Below, piece after piece: positions 16,409-22,719 of a DNA stretch of 22,719 nucleotides. Source of the DNA: an uncultured Bacilli bacterium (GTDB lineage Bacteria; Bacillota_I; Bacilli_A; RF39; UBA660). The translations under genes and the position numbers were made by a program. The DNA is taken from positions 1-22,719 of the forward strand of contig CAJTLA010000020.1 of the NCBI GenBank assembly GCA_910576985.1. The letters are read 5' to 3'. Under the pieces are notes generated by a model. That model saw only the letters and a program-made list of their open reading frames with translations. It had not been told where the DNA came from and searched no databases. Position 1 is the stretch's first letter; every line of letters begins with the position of its first letter.

Positions 16409-16829
16409 TTGCCTCACCACTTTCTTTCATGACAAATTTACATTTGATTGGAAGTTTGTGCATTGCTAGTCTTAATGCTTCACGAGCAACTTCTTCACTT
16501 ACTCCTGCTACTTCAAACATAATTTTTCCTTTTTTTACTACTGCAACCCAAGCTTCTGGTTGACCTTTACCTTTACCCATACGTGTTTCTAATGGAATTT
16601 TTGTTAATGATAGGTGTGGGAAGATATTAATCCATATTTTTCCTCCACGTTTCATGTAACGAGTCATGGCTACACGGGCCGCTTCTATTTGTTGTTGTGT
16701 AATCCAAGCTCCTTCCATTGCCATTAGTCCATATTGTCCAAAATGAAGTTCTTTGTTTCCTCGTGTTACTCCATCATATTTTAAACGATGTGGTCTACGA
16801 TATTTAGTTCTTTTTGGAATGACTGCCAT
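16398..16829 (-). CDS. rplP: 50S ribosomal protein L16
   Basis: The 143-residue protein contains [43 protein letters not shown] and [16 protein letters not shown]. It helps to position A-site tRNA and 5S rRNA. The start at 16829 has GGGAGG 8 bases upstream; ATG at 16835 is too close. It overlaps rpsC by 26 bases. Confidence 0.96.
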   Translation of the reverse strand: MAVIPKRTKYRRPHRLKYDGVTRGNKELHFGQYGLMAMEGAWITQQQIEAARVAMTRYMKRGGKIWINIFPHLSLTKIPLETRMGKGKGQPEAWVAVVKKGKIMFEVAGVSEEVAREALRLAMHKLPIKCKFVMKESGEANEK

Positions 16830-17484
16830 TTTCATTACCTCCCTTATTTTTTGCACCAGGAAGTATTTCTCCTTTGTAAATCCATACTTTTACACCGATT
16901 TTTCCATAAGTTGTGTCTGCTTCTTTGTGCGCATAGTCAATATCAGCTCTTAATGTATGAAGTGGAATGTTACCTTCTGTATATCCTTCTGTTCTTGCCA
17001 TATCAGCTCCACCTAAACGGCCTGATACAGAGGTTTTAATTCCTTTTGCTCCAGCTTTCATTGCATTACGAATTGCTCTTTTTTGTGCGATTCTGAATGA
17101 TACCCGGTTTTCTATTTGATGTGCAATATTTTCTGCTACTAGTGCTGCATCAACATCTGGTTTTTTAATTTCCATAATAGAGATTTGAATTTCTTCGTTT
17201 ACTAGTTTTGATAGTTCTTTTTTGATTTTTTCAATTTCATCTCCACCATGACCAATTACAACACCTGGTTTTGCGGTATTGATAATTACGTCTGTTTTTT
17301 TAGTGGTTCTTTCTATTAGAATACTTGAAACTGCTGCGTCTTTTAATCGTTTTGATAAGTATTTACGAATTTTAATGTCGTTGTTTAAAAACTTAGCGAA
17401 GTCTTTGTTATTTGCATACCATTTTGATTCCCAAGTTTTATTGATTCCCAATCTAAGTCCTATTGGACTAACTTTTTGACCCAT
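16804..17484 (-). CDS. rpsC: 30S ribosomal protein S3
   Basis: The 226-residue protein has a type II KH domain with the GHGG loop ([16 protein letters not shown]), and the C-terminal domain with [18 protein letters not shown]. It guards the mRNA entry. The last residues ([10 protein letters not shown]) are variable and overlap rplP by 26 bases. Confidence 0.97.
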   Translation of the reverse strand: MGQKVSPIGLRLGINKTWESKWYANNKDFAKFLNNDIKIRKYLSKRLKDAAVSSILIERTTKKTDVIINTAKPGVVIGHGGDEIEKIKKELSKLVNEEIQISIMEIKKPDVDAALVAENIAHQIENRVSFRIAQKRAIRNAMKAGAKGIKTSVSGRLGGADMARTEGYTEGNIPLHTLRADIDYAHKEADTTYGKIGVKVWIYKGEILPGAKNKGGNENGSHSKKN

Positions 17485-17501
17485 CAGTTACCCTCCTTTG
17501 C

Positions 17502-17837
17502 TTAATTTTTTTCACTTACAATCACAGTAATGTGACTCGTTCTTTTTTTAATTGGATCTACATGTCCACGAGAACCAAATCTCATTCTTTTCATTGTAGC
17601 TCCTTCATTTACATACGCTTCTTTCACAAATAGTTTTGTTTTGTCTAATCCTAGGTTATTTTCAGCGTTTGCTACTGCTGAGGTTAATACTTTTCTAATT
17701 AATCTTGCAGCTTCTTTATTCATATTATTTAATATTTTATCAGCTTCGATTACGTCTTTTCCACGTATTAAATCGATCACTAAACGAGCTTTACGAGCTG
17801 GGATTCTAATTCCCTTTGCAATCGCTTTTGCTTCCAT
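17502..17837 (-). CDS. rplV: 50S ribosomal protein L22
   Basis: The 111-residue protein has the RIPARKARLVIDLIRGK region and the long beta hairpin (GATMKRMRFGSRGHVDPIKK) that lines the peptide tunnel and is where macrolide-resistance changes arise. Length is usual. Confidence 0.98.
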   Translation of the reverse strand: MEAKAIAKGIRIPARKARLVIDLIRGKDVIEADKILNNMNKEAARLIRKVLTSAVANAENNLGLDKTKLFVKEAYVNEGATMKRMRFGSRGHVDPIKKRTSHITVIVSEKN

Positions 17838-17860
17838 TTTAGTCCTCCCTTCTGGTAATT

Positions 17861-18133
17861 TTATTTTTTACCTTTGTTATCACCATGTCCACCACATTTA
17901 CGAGTTAGAGCAAATTCTCCTAATTTATGTCCGACCATATCTTCTGTTACATAAACAGGAATATGTTCTTTTCCATTGTGAACGGCAAATGTGTGTCCGA
18001 CAAATTCAGGAAAAATTGTTGAACGACGTGACCAAGTTTTGATTACTTCTTTTTTTCCAGATTCATTTAATTTTTCGACCTTTTTCATAAGGTTTGGTGC
18101 TACGTAAGGTCCTTTTTTTATACTTCTAGCCAT
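17861..18133 (-). CDS. rpsS: 30S ribosomal protein S19
   Basis: The 90-residue head protein contains [31 protein letters not shown] and [12 protein letters not shown], conserved in S19. It pairs with S13 near the A site. The AAAGGATGG site is slightly off consensus. Confidence 0.98.
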   Translation of the reverse strand: MARSIKKGPYVAPNLMKKVEKLNESGKKEVIKTWSRRSTIFPEFVGHTFAVHNGKEHIPVYVTEDMVGHKLGEFALTRKCGGHGDNKGKK

Positions 18134-18149
18134 TTAAACCATCCTTTCA

Positions 18150-18980
18150 CTATTTCGTACGACGACGAACAATTAACTTATTTGAAGCTTTTTTGCTGTC
18201 TCTCGTTTTATATCCTAATGCTGGTTTTCCCCAAGGAGTAACTGGTCCTTTACGTCCGATTGGTGCGCGTCCTTCTCCACCACCATGAGGGTGATCATTA
18301 GGGTTCATTACAGATCCACGAACGGTTGGACGGATTCCCATATGTCTTTTTCTTCCTGCTTTTCCGATTTTCACTAATTCATGATCTGCGTTTCCTACTT
18401 CTCCAATGGTTGCTCTACATACGCTTAGTACTTTTCTAACTTCTCCACTGGTTAGTCGAAGTAATGTGTATTTTCCTTCACGTCCTAATATTTGAACTGA
18501 AGATCCAGCAGAACGTGCTAGTTCTCCTCCTTTTCCAGGTTTTAGTTCGATATTATGAACGGTTGTTCCTTCTGGAATGTTTGCAAGTGGTAATGCGTTT
18601 CCTACTTTAATGTCAGCTGTTTCTCCACTTTCAATTTTTGTTCCCACTTTTAGTCCTTTTGGAGCGATGATATATCGTTTTTCTCCATCGGCATATTTGA
18701 TTAAAGCAATGTTAGCTGTTCTGTTTGGATCGTATTCGATTGAAGCAACTGTTCCTAGTATTCCATCTTTGTTTCGTTTGAAGTCGATGATACGGTATTT
18801 TCTTTTTGCTCCACCACCACGGTGTCTTACTGTAATTCTACCTTGGTTATTACGACCGCCGTTTTTCTTTAGTGTAACAACTAATGATTTTTCTGGGGTT
18901 GTTTTGGTAATTTCATCGTTGATTAGTGTTGACATCCCTCTAGTACCATTAGTCATTGGTTTATATGTTTTAATTGCCAT
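18150..18980 (-). CDS. rplB: 50S ribosomal protein L2
   Basis: The 276-residue protein is full length. It has the RNA-binding domain with [18 protein letters not shown], and the C-terminal [19 protein letters not shown] loop whose conserved His is near the peptidyl transferase centre. It is needed for subunit joining. Confidence 0.98.
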   Translation of the reverse strand: MAIKTYKPMTNGTRGMSTLINDEITKTTPEKSLVVTLKKNGGRNNQGRITVRHRGGGAKRKYRIIDFKRNKDGILGTVASIEYDPNRTANIALIKYADGEKRYIIAPKGLKVGTKIESGETADIKVGNALPLANIPEGTTVHNIELKPGKGGELARSAGSSVQILGREGKYTLLRLTSGEVRKVLSVCRATIGEVGNADHELVKIGKAGRKRHMGIRPTVRGSVMNPNDHPHGGGEGRAPIGRKGPVTPWGKPALGYKTRDSKKASNKLIVRRRTK

Positions 18981-19000
18981 ATATGTGCCCTCCTAATTCG

Positions 19001-19276
19001 TTAGTTAAGTTCAATTGAACTTCCTTCTTTTAATTTAACAATTGCTTTTTTTACACGGTTGGTTTTTCCTACATATTTACCAACTCTTTTTTTCTTTGGT
19101 TTTGCGTTAATTGTATTAACGCTTTCTACTTTTACATCGAATATGTTTTCGATTGCTTGCTTGATATGTGTTTTGTTTGCTTTTATGTCTACACTGAATA
19201 CGTAAGTGTTTTTTTGCGCTAATTCAGTTGTTTTTTCTGTAATTATTGGGGCTTTTATAATATTTCTATAATTCAT
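19001..19276 (-). CDS. rplW: 50S ribosomal protein L23
   Basis: The 91-residue tunnel-exit protein shows [43 protein letters not shown] and the K-rich [20 protein letters not shown]. Trigger factor and SRP bind here. The start shares one base with the rplD stop (TAATG). Confidence 0.97.
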   Translation of the reverse strand: MNYRNIIKAPIITEKTTELAQKNTYVFSVDIKANKTHIKQAIENIFDVKVESVNTINAKPKKKRVGKYVGKTNRVKKAIVKLKEGSSIELN

Positions 19277-19899
19277 TATGCAAGCACCTCCTCAATTGTT
19301 TTTACTGCTGCTTCTGTGATGATCATTTTGTCTGCTGCAACAATGTCTAGTGTGTTGATTTCAGATGCTTCTAATAACACGATATTATTTAAGTTTCTAG
19401 TTCCTAAGATCACGTTATCAGTTAGTTCTTCTACAACGATTAGTGTTTTTCTAGCTGCGTTTAAGTTATTAAGAATGTTTTTCATGTCTTTTGTTTTATT
19501 TGTTTCTACTGTAAAGTTTTCTACAATTGTAAGTTCTTTATCTAGTACTTTATAAGATAGGGCTGATTTTAAAGCCAATCTTCTTTCTTTTCTGTTCATT
19601 TTTTTTGCATAACTTCTTGGATGTGGTCCAAATACGATTCCACCTTTAATCCAATGAGGTGCACGGGTACTTCCTTGACGAGCACGTCCAGTCCCTTTTT
19701 GTCTCCATGGTTTTCTTCCTCCACCACGGACTTCACTACGTGTTTTTGTGTCTGCAGTTCCTTGTCTTAATGAGTTTCTTGATAATGTAATTGCGTCATA
19801 TAATACAGCGTCATTTGGAGTGATTCCCCATACTGTTTCATTTAAGGTAATGTCTTTAACTTTTTCACCTTTTAAGTTTAATACAGATATTTTTTCCAT
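19276..19899 (-). CDS. rplD: 50S ribosomal protein L4
   Basis: The 207-residue protein has the long tunnel loop [20 protein letters not shown] followed by [16 protein letters not shown]. In E. coli, L4 represses the S10 operon through the leader RNA; this has not been shown to apply to Bacillota. The start follows GAGGAGG by 6-7 bases. Confidence 0.97.
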   Translation of the reverse strand: MEKISVLNLKGEKVKDITLNETVWGITPNDAVLYDAITLSRNSLRQGTADTKTRSEVRGGGRKPWRQKGTGRARQGSTRAPHWIKGGIVFGPHPRSYAKKMNRKERRLALKSALSYKVLDKELTIVENFTVETNKTKDMKNILNNLNAARKTLIVVEELTDNVILGTRNLNNIVLLEASEINTLDIVAADKMIITEAAVKTIEEVLA

Positions 19900-19900
19900 A

Positions 19901-20659
19901 CTATGCCTCCTCAGTCACTGGTTCAGTTTCCACTGATTCTTCTGTTGTTTCAGTTTCTACTGTTTCTGTGTTTTCTGGTTGTTGTTCTTCTGTGACATAA
20001 GAGATGAGTTCTTCTCTTTCGTTAATAGTATCAGGTTTTTTCACAGCTGATTTAATAATCACTAGTGATTTTTTTGCACCTGGTACATTACCTTTAACTA
20101 AAATTACATTATTTTCTACGTCTACAGCAACAATTTCTAAGTTTTGAATAGTCACTGTTAACTGTCCCATATGTCCTGGAAGTTTTTTTCCTTTAAAAAC
20201 ACGCATTGGTCTCATGGTTCCCATTGATCCTGGTTTTCTATGGTAATGTGATCCATGTCCCATAGGTCCACGACTTTGTCCATGACGTTTGATAACTCCT
20301 TGGAAACCTTTTCCTTTTGTTACTCCTGTAACGTCTACAGCTTCTCCTTCGGTGAAAGTATCAACTGTGATTACTTGACCTAGTGAGTAGTTGTTAATGT
20401 CTACACCTCTGATTTCTCTAAAGAAGCGCTTAGGTGTAGTGTTTGCTTTATTGGTATGTCCAATAGATGCTTTTGTCGCTAACTTTTCTCTCTTTGTATC
20501 GAAACCAAGTTGGATTGCTTCGTAACCGTCGTTTTCTTTTGTTTTAATTTGTGTTACTACGTTTGGTTCTACTGAAATAACGGTTACTGGAATCAATTTA
20601 CCTGATTTTGTAAATACTTGAGTCATTCCAATTTTACGACCTAAGATTCCTTTTTTCAT
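19901..20659 (-). CDS. rplC: 50S ribosomal protein L3 with acidic C-terminal tail
   Basis: The 252-residue protein has a normal L3 core ending about residue 207: [11 protein letters not shown] at the start, [17 protein letters not shown] and [22 protein letters not shown] in the centre. About 45 extra residues follow, rich in Glu and Thr (15 Glu, 1 Asp, only 2 basic), with repeats of ETE/TEE type. B. subtilis L3 stops near the core end. The core lies by the peptidyl transferase centre; the role of the tail is unknown. Confidence 0.97.
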   Translation of the reverse strand: MKKGILGRKIGMTQVFTKSGKLIPVTVISVEPNVVTQIKTKENDGYEAIQLGFDTKREKLATKASIGHTNKANTTPKRFFREIRGVDINNYSLGQVITVDTFTEGEAVDVTGVTKGKGFQGVIKRHGQSRGPMGHGSHYHRKPGSMGTMRPMRVFKGKKLPGHMGQLTVTIQNLEIVAVDVENNVILVKGNVPGAKKSLVIIKSAVKKPDTINEREELISYVTEEQQPENTETVETETTEESVETEPVTEEA

Positions 20660-20670
20660 AACTTTTCCTC

Positions 20671-20979
20671 CTATTGTTTAATCTGAATATCAACACCACT
20701 TGGGATATCTAAATGAGTTAATGCCTCAATAGTTTCCTTACTTGGATTATTGATATCAATAAGTCTTTTGTGTGTTCTTTTTTCAAATTGTTCACGTGAA
20801 TCTTTGTATTTGTGAACTGCTCTTAAGATAGTGATTTTTTCTACTTCTGTTGGAAGTGGAATTGGTCCACTAACTTCGCCGCCTGTTCTTTTTACAGTTT
20901 CAACGATTTTTGCACAAGCTTTGTCTAAGCTTTTGTGTTCAAATGCTTTCAATTTGATACGAACTCTCGTTTTAGACAT
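20671..20979 (-). CDS. rpsJ: 30S ribosomal protein S10 (NusE)
   Basis: The 102-residue protein carries [51 protein letters not shown] and THKRLIDI, and is full length. Besides its 30S role it is NusE, the partner of NusB and NusG in transcription-translation coupling. It is the first gene of the operon, with a GAGAGGAGGA site. Confidence 0.98.
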   Translation of the reverse strand: MSKTRVRIKLKAFEHKSLDKACAKIVETVKRTGGEVSGPIPLPTEVEKITILRAVHKYKDSREQFEKRTHKRLIDINNPSKETIEALTHLDIPSGVDIQIKQ

Positions 20980-21107
20980 ATTTATATCCTCCTCTCGCCT
21001 ATATCCAGTATAGACTTGCTCCGTGTAAAAACCTGAAATTCCGGTTATTTTTCAAAACAACTTAACCTGGTGTTTCAGCAACCTCACACATCAATGCATG
21101 CCACACA
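20980..21107 (-). ncRNA. Structured leader of the S10 operon
   Basis: About 128 bases separate the likely start of transcription from rpsJ. A 7-bp hairpin (GTCTATA/TATAGGC, 21015-20997) lies directly before the ribosome binding site. Upstream, CC(A)GGTTA (21070-21063) can pair with TAACCGG (21047-21041), and AACC of the latter can instead pair with GGTT (21033-21030). Motifs such as ACGGAGCAAGTC resemble leaders I remember before rpsJ in other Bacillota, though I cannot verify this here. A 9-codon frame (ATG TGT GAG ... TAA) also occurs within it but has no clear ribosome site. Confidence 0.6.
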
Positions 21108-21113
21108 TTCAAA

Positions 21114-21142
21114 AGTATACATGAAAATTGTATGAAAATCAA
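21114..21142 (-). promoter_or_regulatory. Promoter of the S10-spc-alpha operon
   Basis: On the minus strand TTGATT (21142-21137) and TATACT (21119-21114) are separated by 17 bases. This is the only strong promoter I see for the whole ribosomal operon. Confidence 0.75.
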
Positions 21143-21205
21143 GTGTTTTTTATGACAAATTCACCTCAAATTTACAAATTTGGGTAACTCTGCAGATTTT
21201 TGATG

Positions 21206-21239
21206 AAAAAAGAGAGCAAAATAAAGTATTGTACTCTTT
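21206..21239 (-). terminator. Possible terminator upstream of the S10 promoter
   Basis: On the minus strand AAAGAG and CTCTTT can pair around a 19-base spacer that may itself fold (AGTA/TACT). A T6 run follows. The stem is short, so this is only a candidate for ending transcription from the Abi remnant. Confidence 0.35.
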
Positions 21240-21487
21240 AGATAAATAAAGCTTAATTGTTAGATATAATTTTTATAGTATCAAATAATTTATTTTATTT
21301 GTCTATTAAAAATATGTTTTAATGCAACATTTGTGTTGGAATCATTCTATGAAGGTTTTTTTCCTCCTAATAGTAGAAGAACATAAAAAAATAAAAATGT
21401 AAAGATATATTGTTTTATAACGCTTTTAAAAAATTTTAACTAGAAGAACGACTTTTCGGCAAAATGTCAGCTTTTTGTTGGGAATGT

Positions 21488-21558
21488 GTCGGAACCTATC
21501 ATTTTTATGTCTAGTTATGGGGTAAGAAAAATGGTTCCGACTATCAATATTATCGGAA
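21488..21558. repeat. Nested inverted repeats with a GTCGGAACC core
   Basis: GTCGGAACC (21488-21496) is perfectly inverted as GGTTCCGAC (21533-21541), with ATTTTT/AAAAAT inside extending the stem across a 4-base bulge. The second arm can also pair with TCGGAA (21553-21558). The repeats lie just beyond the stop of the Abi remnant. They may be leftovers of an insertion-sequence end or form a terminator-like structure; I cannot tell which. Confidence 0.6.
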
Positions 21559-21573
21559 GCGAATTGACTTTTA

Positions 21574-22020
21574 CTACCATTTTAAAATCTCATAGTTTAA
21601 TGGTAAGTGCATTTCGTTTAGTAACTCTTCTTTTGTTATTATACTATTGTTATTGATATAATTCTCGATCAAGTAAGTTAGATTTTCTATTAACTTGTTA
21701 AAATCATTTTTAGGTAAAATGTTTTTAATACAGATAAGTAGTCCTAACGTATCATTTAACCCACTATTTCCACTTAATTCAAACTTTTTATATTCTTCTG
21801 TCTTTGCTAGTATAATTCTTTTGTGTATATCATTGAATAATATCTCGTCGTGGGCTATTTTATTTCTTTTATCTACGATTAGTTGTAGTTGTAGATATAA
21901 ATGTTTTATCTTGGTATCTTTAAAATTACATACACTATCTTTTATTGTCTGTTGATCTTCTTTCCTCAAAATTGTGTACAATTCTTTTAATAAACCAAAA
22001 CTTAATATTTTGCTTATTAT
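21574..22020 (-). pseudogene. C-terminal half of a second Abi_2 family gene
   Basis: About 148 residues align with residues from about 161 to the end of the intact Abi_2 protein at 1307-2239: ILSFGLLKELYTILRKEDQQ matches VLSFGIVSELYCILKIEDQQ. The HEPN-like R-x4-H motif is kept as RNKIAH. The N-terminal half is missing; at about 22020 the sequence switches to an IS30-type transposase read in the opposite direction. An in-frame ATG at 22047 falls inside the transposase part and is not a real start. The two Abi proteins have clearly diverged, so this is not a recent copy. No frameshift is seen within the remnant. Confidence 0.8.
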
Positions 22021-22021
22021 C

Positions 22022-22537
22022 AAAAATAGAAATAAGCCTAAAAACAAAACTTATTATAAAATTGACAAGAATTGCTTAAACAATAGAAAGTATGAAGACT
22101 TTAAAAATTTTATTATTGAAAATCCAGATGTCAATATTGTTCAAATGGATACGGTTGAAGGAATGAAAGGTGGAAAAGTATTGCTTACTATCCACTTTGT
22201 CAATTGTCACTTTATGCTAGCGTTTTTACGAGAATATAATGATGCACAATCTGTGATTAATATTTTTAATCATACACAAAAAATTGTGGGAATTGAAATC
22301 TTTAAATCTTTATTTTTCGTAATACTTACTGATAATGGAAGCGAATTTTCAAATCCATTAGAAATTGAATTTAATAGTAATACAGGAGAGGAAAGAACAA
22401 AAATATTTTATTGTGAACCAAGAAAACCAGATCAAAAAGGAAGTTGTGAAGTTAATCATGAATTAGTTAGACAGGTTTTGTCAAAAGACATTTCTTTCGA
22501 TAATTTAATACAGAAAGATATTAATAAATTAATGTCT
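22022..22537 (+). pseudogene. Internal fragment of an IS30-family transposase
   Basis: About 170 residues match the catalytic core of IS30-family transposases. The likely DDE residues are Asp in QMDTVEG (codon 22148), Asp in LTDNGSEFS (codon 22331) and Glu in GSCEVNHE (codon 22448). The N-terminal DNA-binding part is missing, and the C terminus breaks off after DINKLMSQ, where relatives usually continue with a SHINSY-like motif. No terminal inverted repeats or target duplication are seen at its borders. The element is therefore a dead piece, or the region is an assembly junction. Its first in-frame ATG (21974) lies in the antisense of the Abi remnant. Confidence 0.85.
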
Positions 22538-22568
22538 CAGGCTGTTGACAAATAGATTCAACAGTCTG
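22538..22568. repeat. 11-bp inverted repeat at the transposase breakpoint
   Basis: CAGGCTGTTGA (22538-22548) and TCAACAGTCTG (22558-22568) pair over 11 positions, with one G-U pair, around a 9-base loop. The repeat begins just where transposase similarity ends. It has A, not T, on its downstream side, so it is not a plus-strand terminator. Confidence 0.6.
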
Positions 22569-22593
22569 AAAAAAAGAATCATTTAAGATTCCT
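22569..22593 (-). terminator. Intrinsic terminator of the right-edge gene
   Basis: On the minus strand AGGAATC and GATTCTT pair over 7 positions (one G-U) with a 6-base loop, then run into T. The stop codon of the preceding partial gene overlaps the first base pairs. Confidence 0.7.
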
Positions 22594-22703
22594 ATAAAGC
22601 TTGAATTACCATGGTTAGATGGATTTTACACACTCGACTTTCTTTATATTTTAATAGCCTTCTCCTCAATTTTTCTGCTTTCGCTTTATATACTACTGAT
22701 TCT
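22592..22703 (-). CDS. C-terminal tail of an unidentified gene (partial)
   Basis: An open minus-strand frame enters at the end of the biological sequence and runs 36 codons to TAG at 22594-22592, where a terminator begins. The visible tail is Lys/Arg-rich (AEKLRRRLLKYKES) and ends HLTMVIQAL. I do not recognise it. The opposite strand is also open here, so coding on this strand rests on the terminator placed right at the stop. Confidence 0.4.
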
Positions 22704-22719
22704 AGATCGGAAGAGCGTC
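22704..22719. other. Illumina adapter sequence at the contig end
   Basis: The last 16 bases are AGATCGGAAGAGCGTC, which matches the start of the Illumina TruSeq universal adapter as read through at the 3' end of a short insert. This is a technical remnant, not genomic DNA. Positions just before it rest on few reads and deserve caution. Confidence 0.95.

Larger units (their letters stand above)
21143..21573. other. Noncoding accessory gap upstream of the S10 promoter
   Basis: No gene is supported here. It contains a possible minus-strand terminator (21206-21239) and a cluster of inverted repeats near its right end (21488-21558). The str-operon genes (rpsL, rpsG, fusA, tuf) often found upstream in Bacillota are not here. 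Confidence 0.6.

Noticed and set aside
21050..21085. Nine-codon frame (ATG TGT GAG ... GGT TAA) in the S10 leader as a leader peptide
   Set aside because: There is no ribosome binding site at the right distance, and the sequence is better explained as paired leader RNA.
21974..22021. N-terminal 16 residues of the plus-strand transposase frame
   Set aside because: They are the antisense of the Abi remnant and do not resemble a transposase; similarity begins only at about 22022.
22021..22047. MFLGLFLFL as the real N terminus of a short membrane protein
   Set aside because: These codons are the antisense of the transposase fragment; Abi_2 similarity starts just after them and there is no ribosome binding site.
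22611..22703. Plus-strand frame starting MVRWILHTRLSLYF at the right edge
   Set aside because: It has no ribosome binding site and runs only into adapter sequence; the terminator favours the opposite strand.
1..22703. CRISPR arrays, tRNA or rRNA genes, and phage attachment sites
   Set aside because: I looked for regular direct repeats, cloverleaf-like GGTTCGAATCC motifs and duplicated att-like ends and saw none.

Overview
The window is a low-GC, AT-rich bacterial chromosome segment dominated by one long ribosomal-protein operon read on the minus strand. TGA is used as a stop (map, adk) and Trp is TGG, so the genetic code is the standard bacterial one. Strong AGGAGG Shine-Dalgarno sites, zinc-type S14 and L36, a CwlD-like amidase and the S10-spc-alpha gene order point to the Bacillota. 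The loss of rpmD (L30) and the very low GC suggest a Bacilli/Erysipelotrichia/RF39-like lineage near the Mollicutes; that placement is inference.

Layout, left to right. Positions 1-9 are the first codons of a minus-strand gene leaving the window. Positions 199-2973 hold a membrane-anchored HtrA-like protease, an intact Abi_2 (AbiD/AbiF-type, HEPN-like) protein and a CwlD-like amidase, all minus strand. Positions 3001-5093 are a compact minus-strand operon (promoter, 5' hairpin, small Gln/Asn-rich protein, RlmI-like methyltransferase, RluA-family pseudouridine synthase, terminator), probably for RNA modification. Positions 5383-6721 hold a plus-strand anchored SGNH/GDSL hydrolase that converges on, and overlaps, a minus-strand gene of unknown function. 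Positions 6981-21142 are the S10-spc-alpha operon: promoter and structured leader, then rpsJ-rplC-rplD-rplW-rplB-rpsS-rplV-rpsC-rplP-rpmC-rpsQ-rplN-rplX-rplE-rpsN-rpsH-rplF-rplR-rpsE-rplO-secY-adk-map-infA-rpmJ-rpsM-rpsK-rpoA-rplQ, and a terminator built on the rplQ stop codon. Positions 21143-22703 are a decayed accessory patch: inverted repeats, the C-terminal half of a second Abi_2 gene, an internal piece of an IS30-family transposase, and the tail of an unidentified gene with its terminator. The last 16 bases (22704-22719) match an Illumina adapter and are almost certainly not biological.

The operon builds both ribosomal subunits and adds the secretion channel (SecY), adenylate kinase, methionine aminopeptidase, IF-1 and RNA polymerase alpha, so translation, protein maturation, export and transcription are expressed together. 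I see no clearly new multi-gene system. The most distinctive items are the pair of Abi_2 genes (one intact, one cut by an IS30 remnant), the L3 acidic tail, the missing L30, the S10 leader with alternative helices, and terminators embedded in stop codons.
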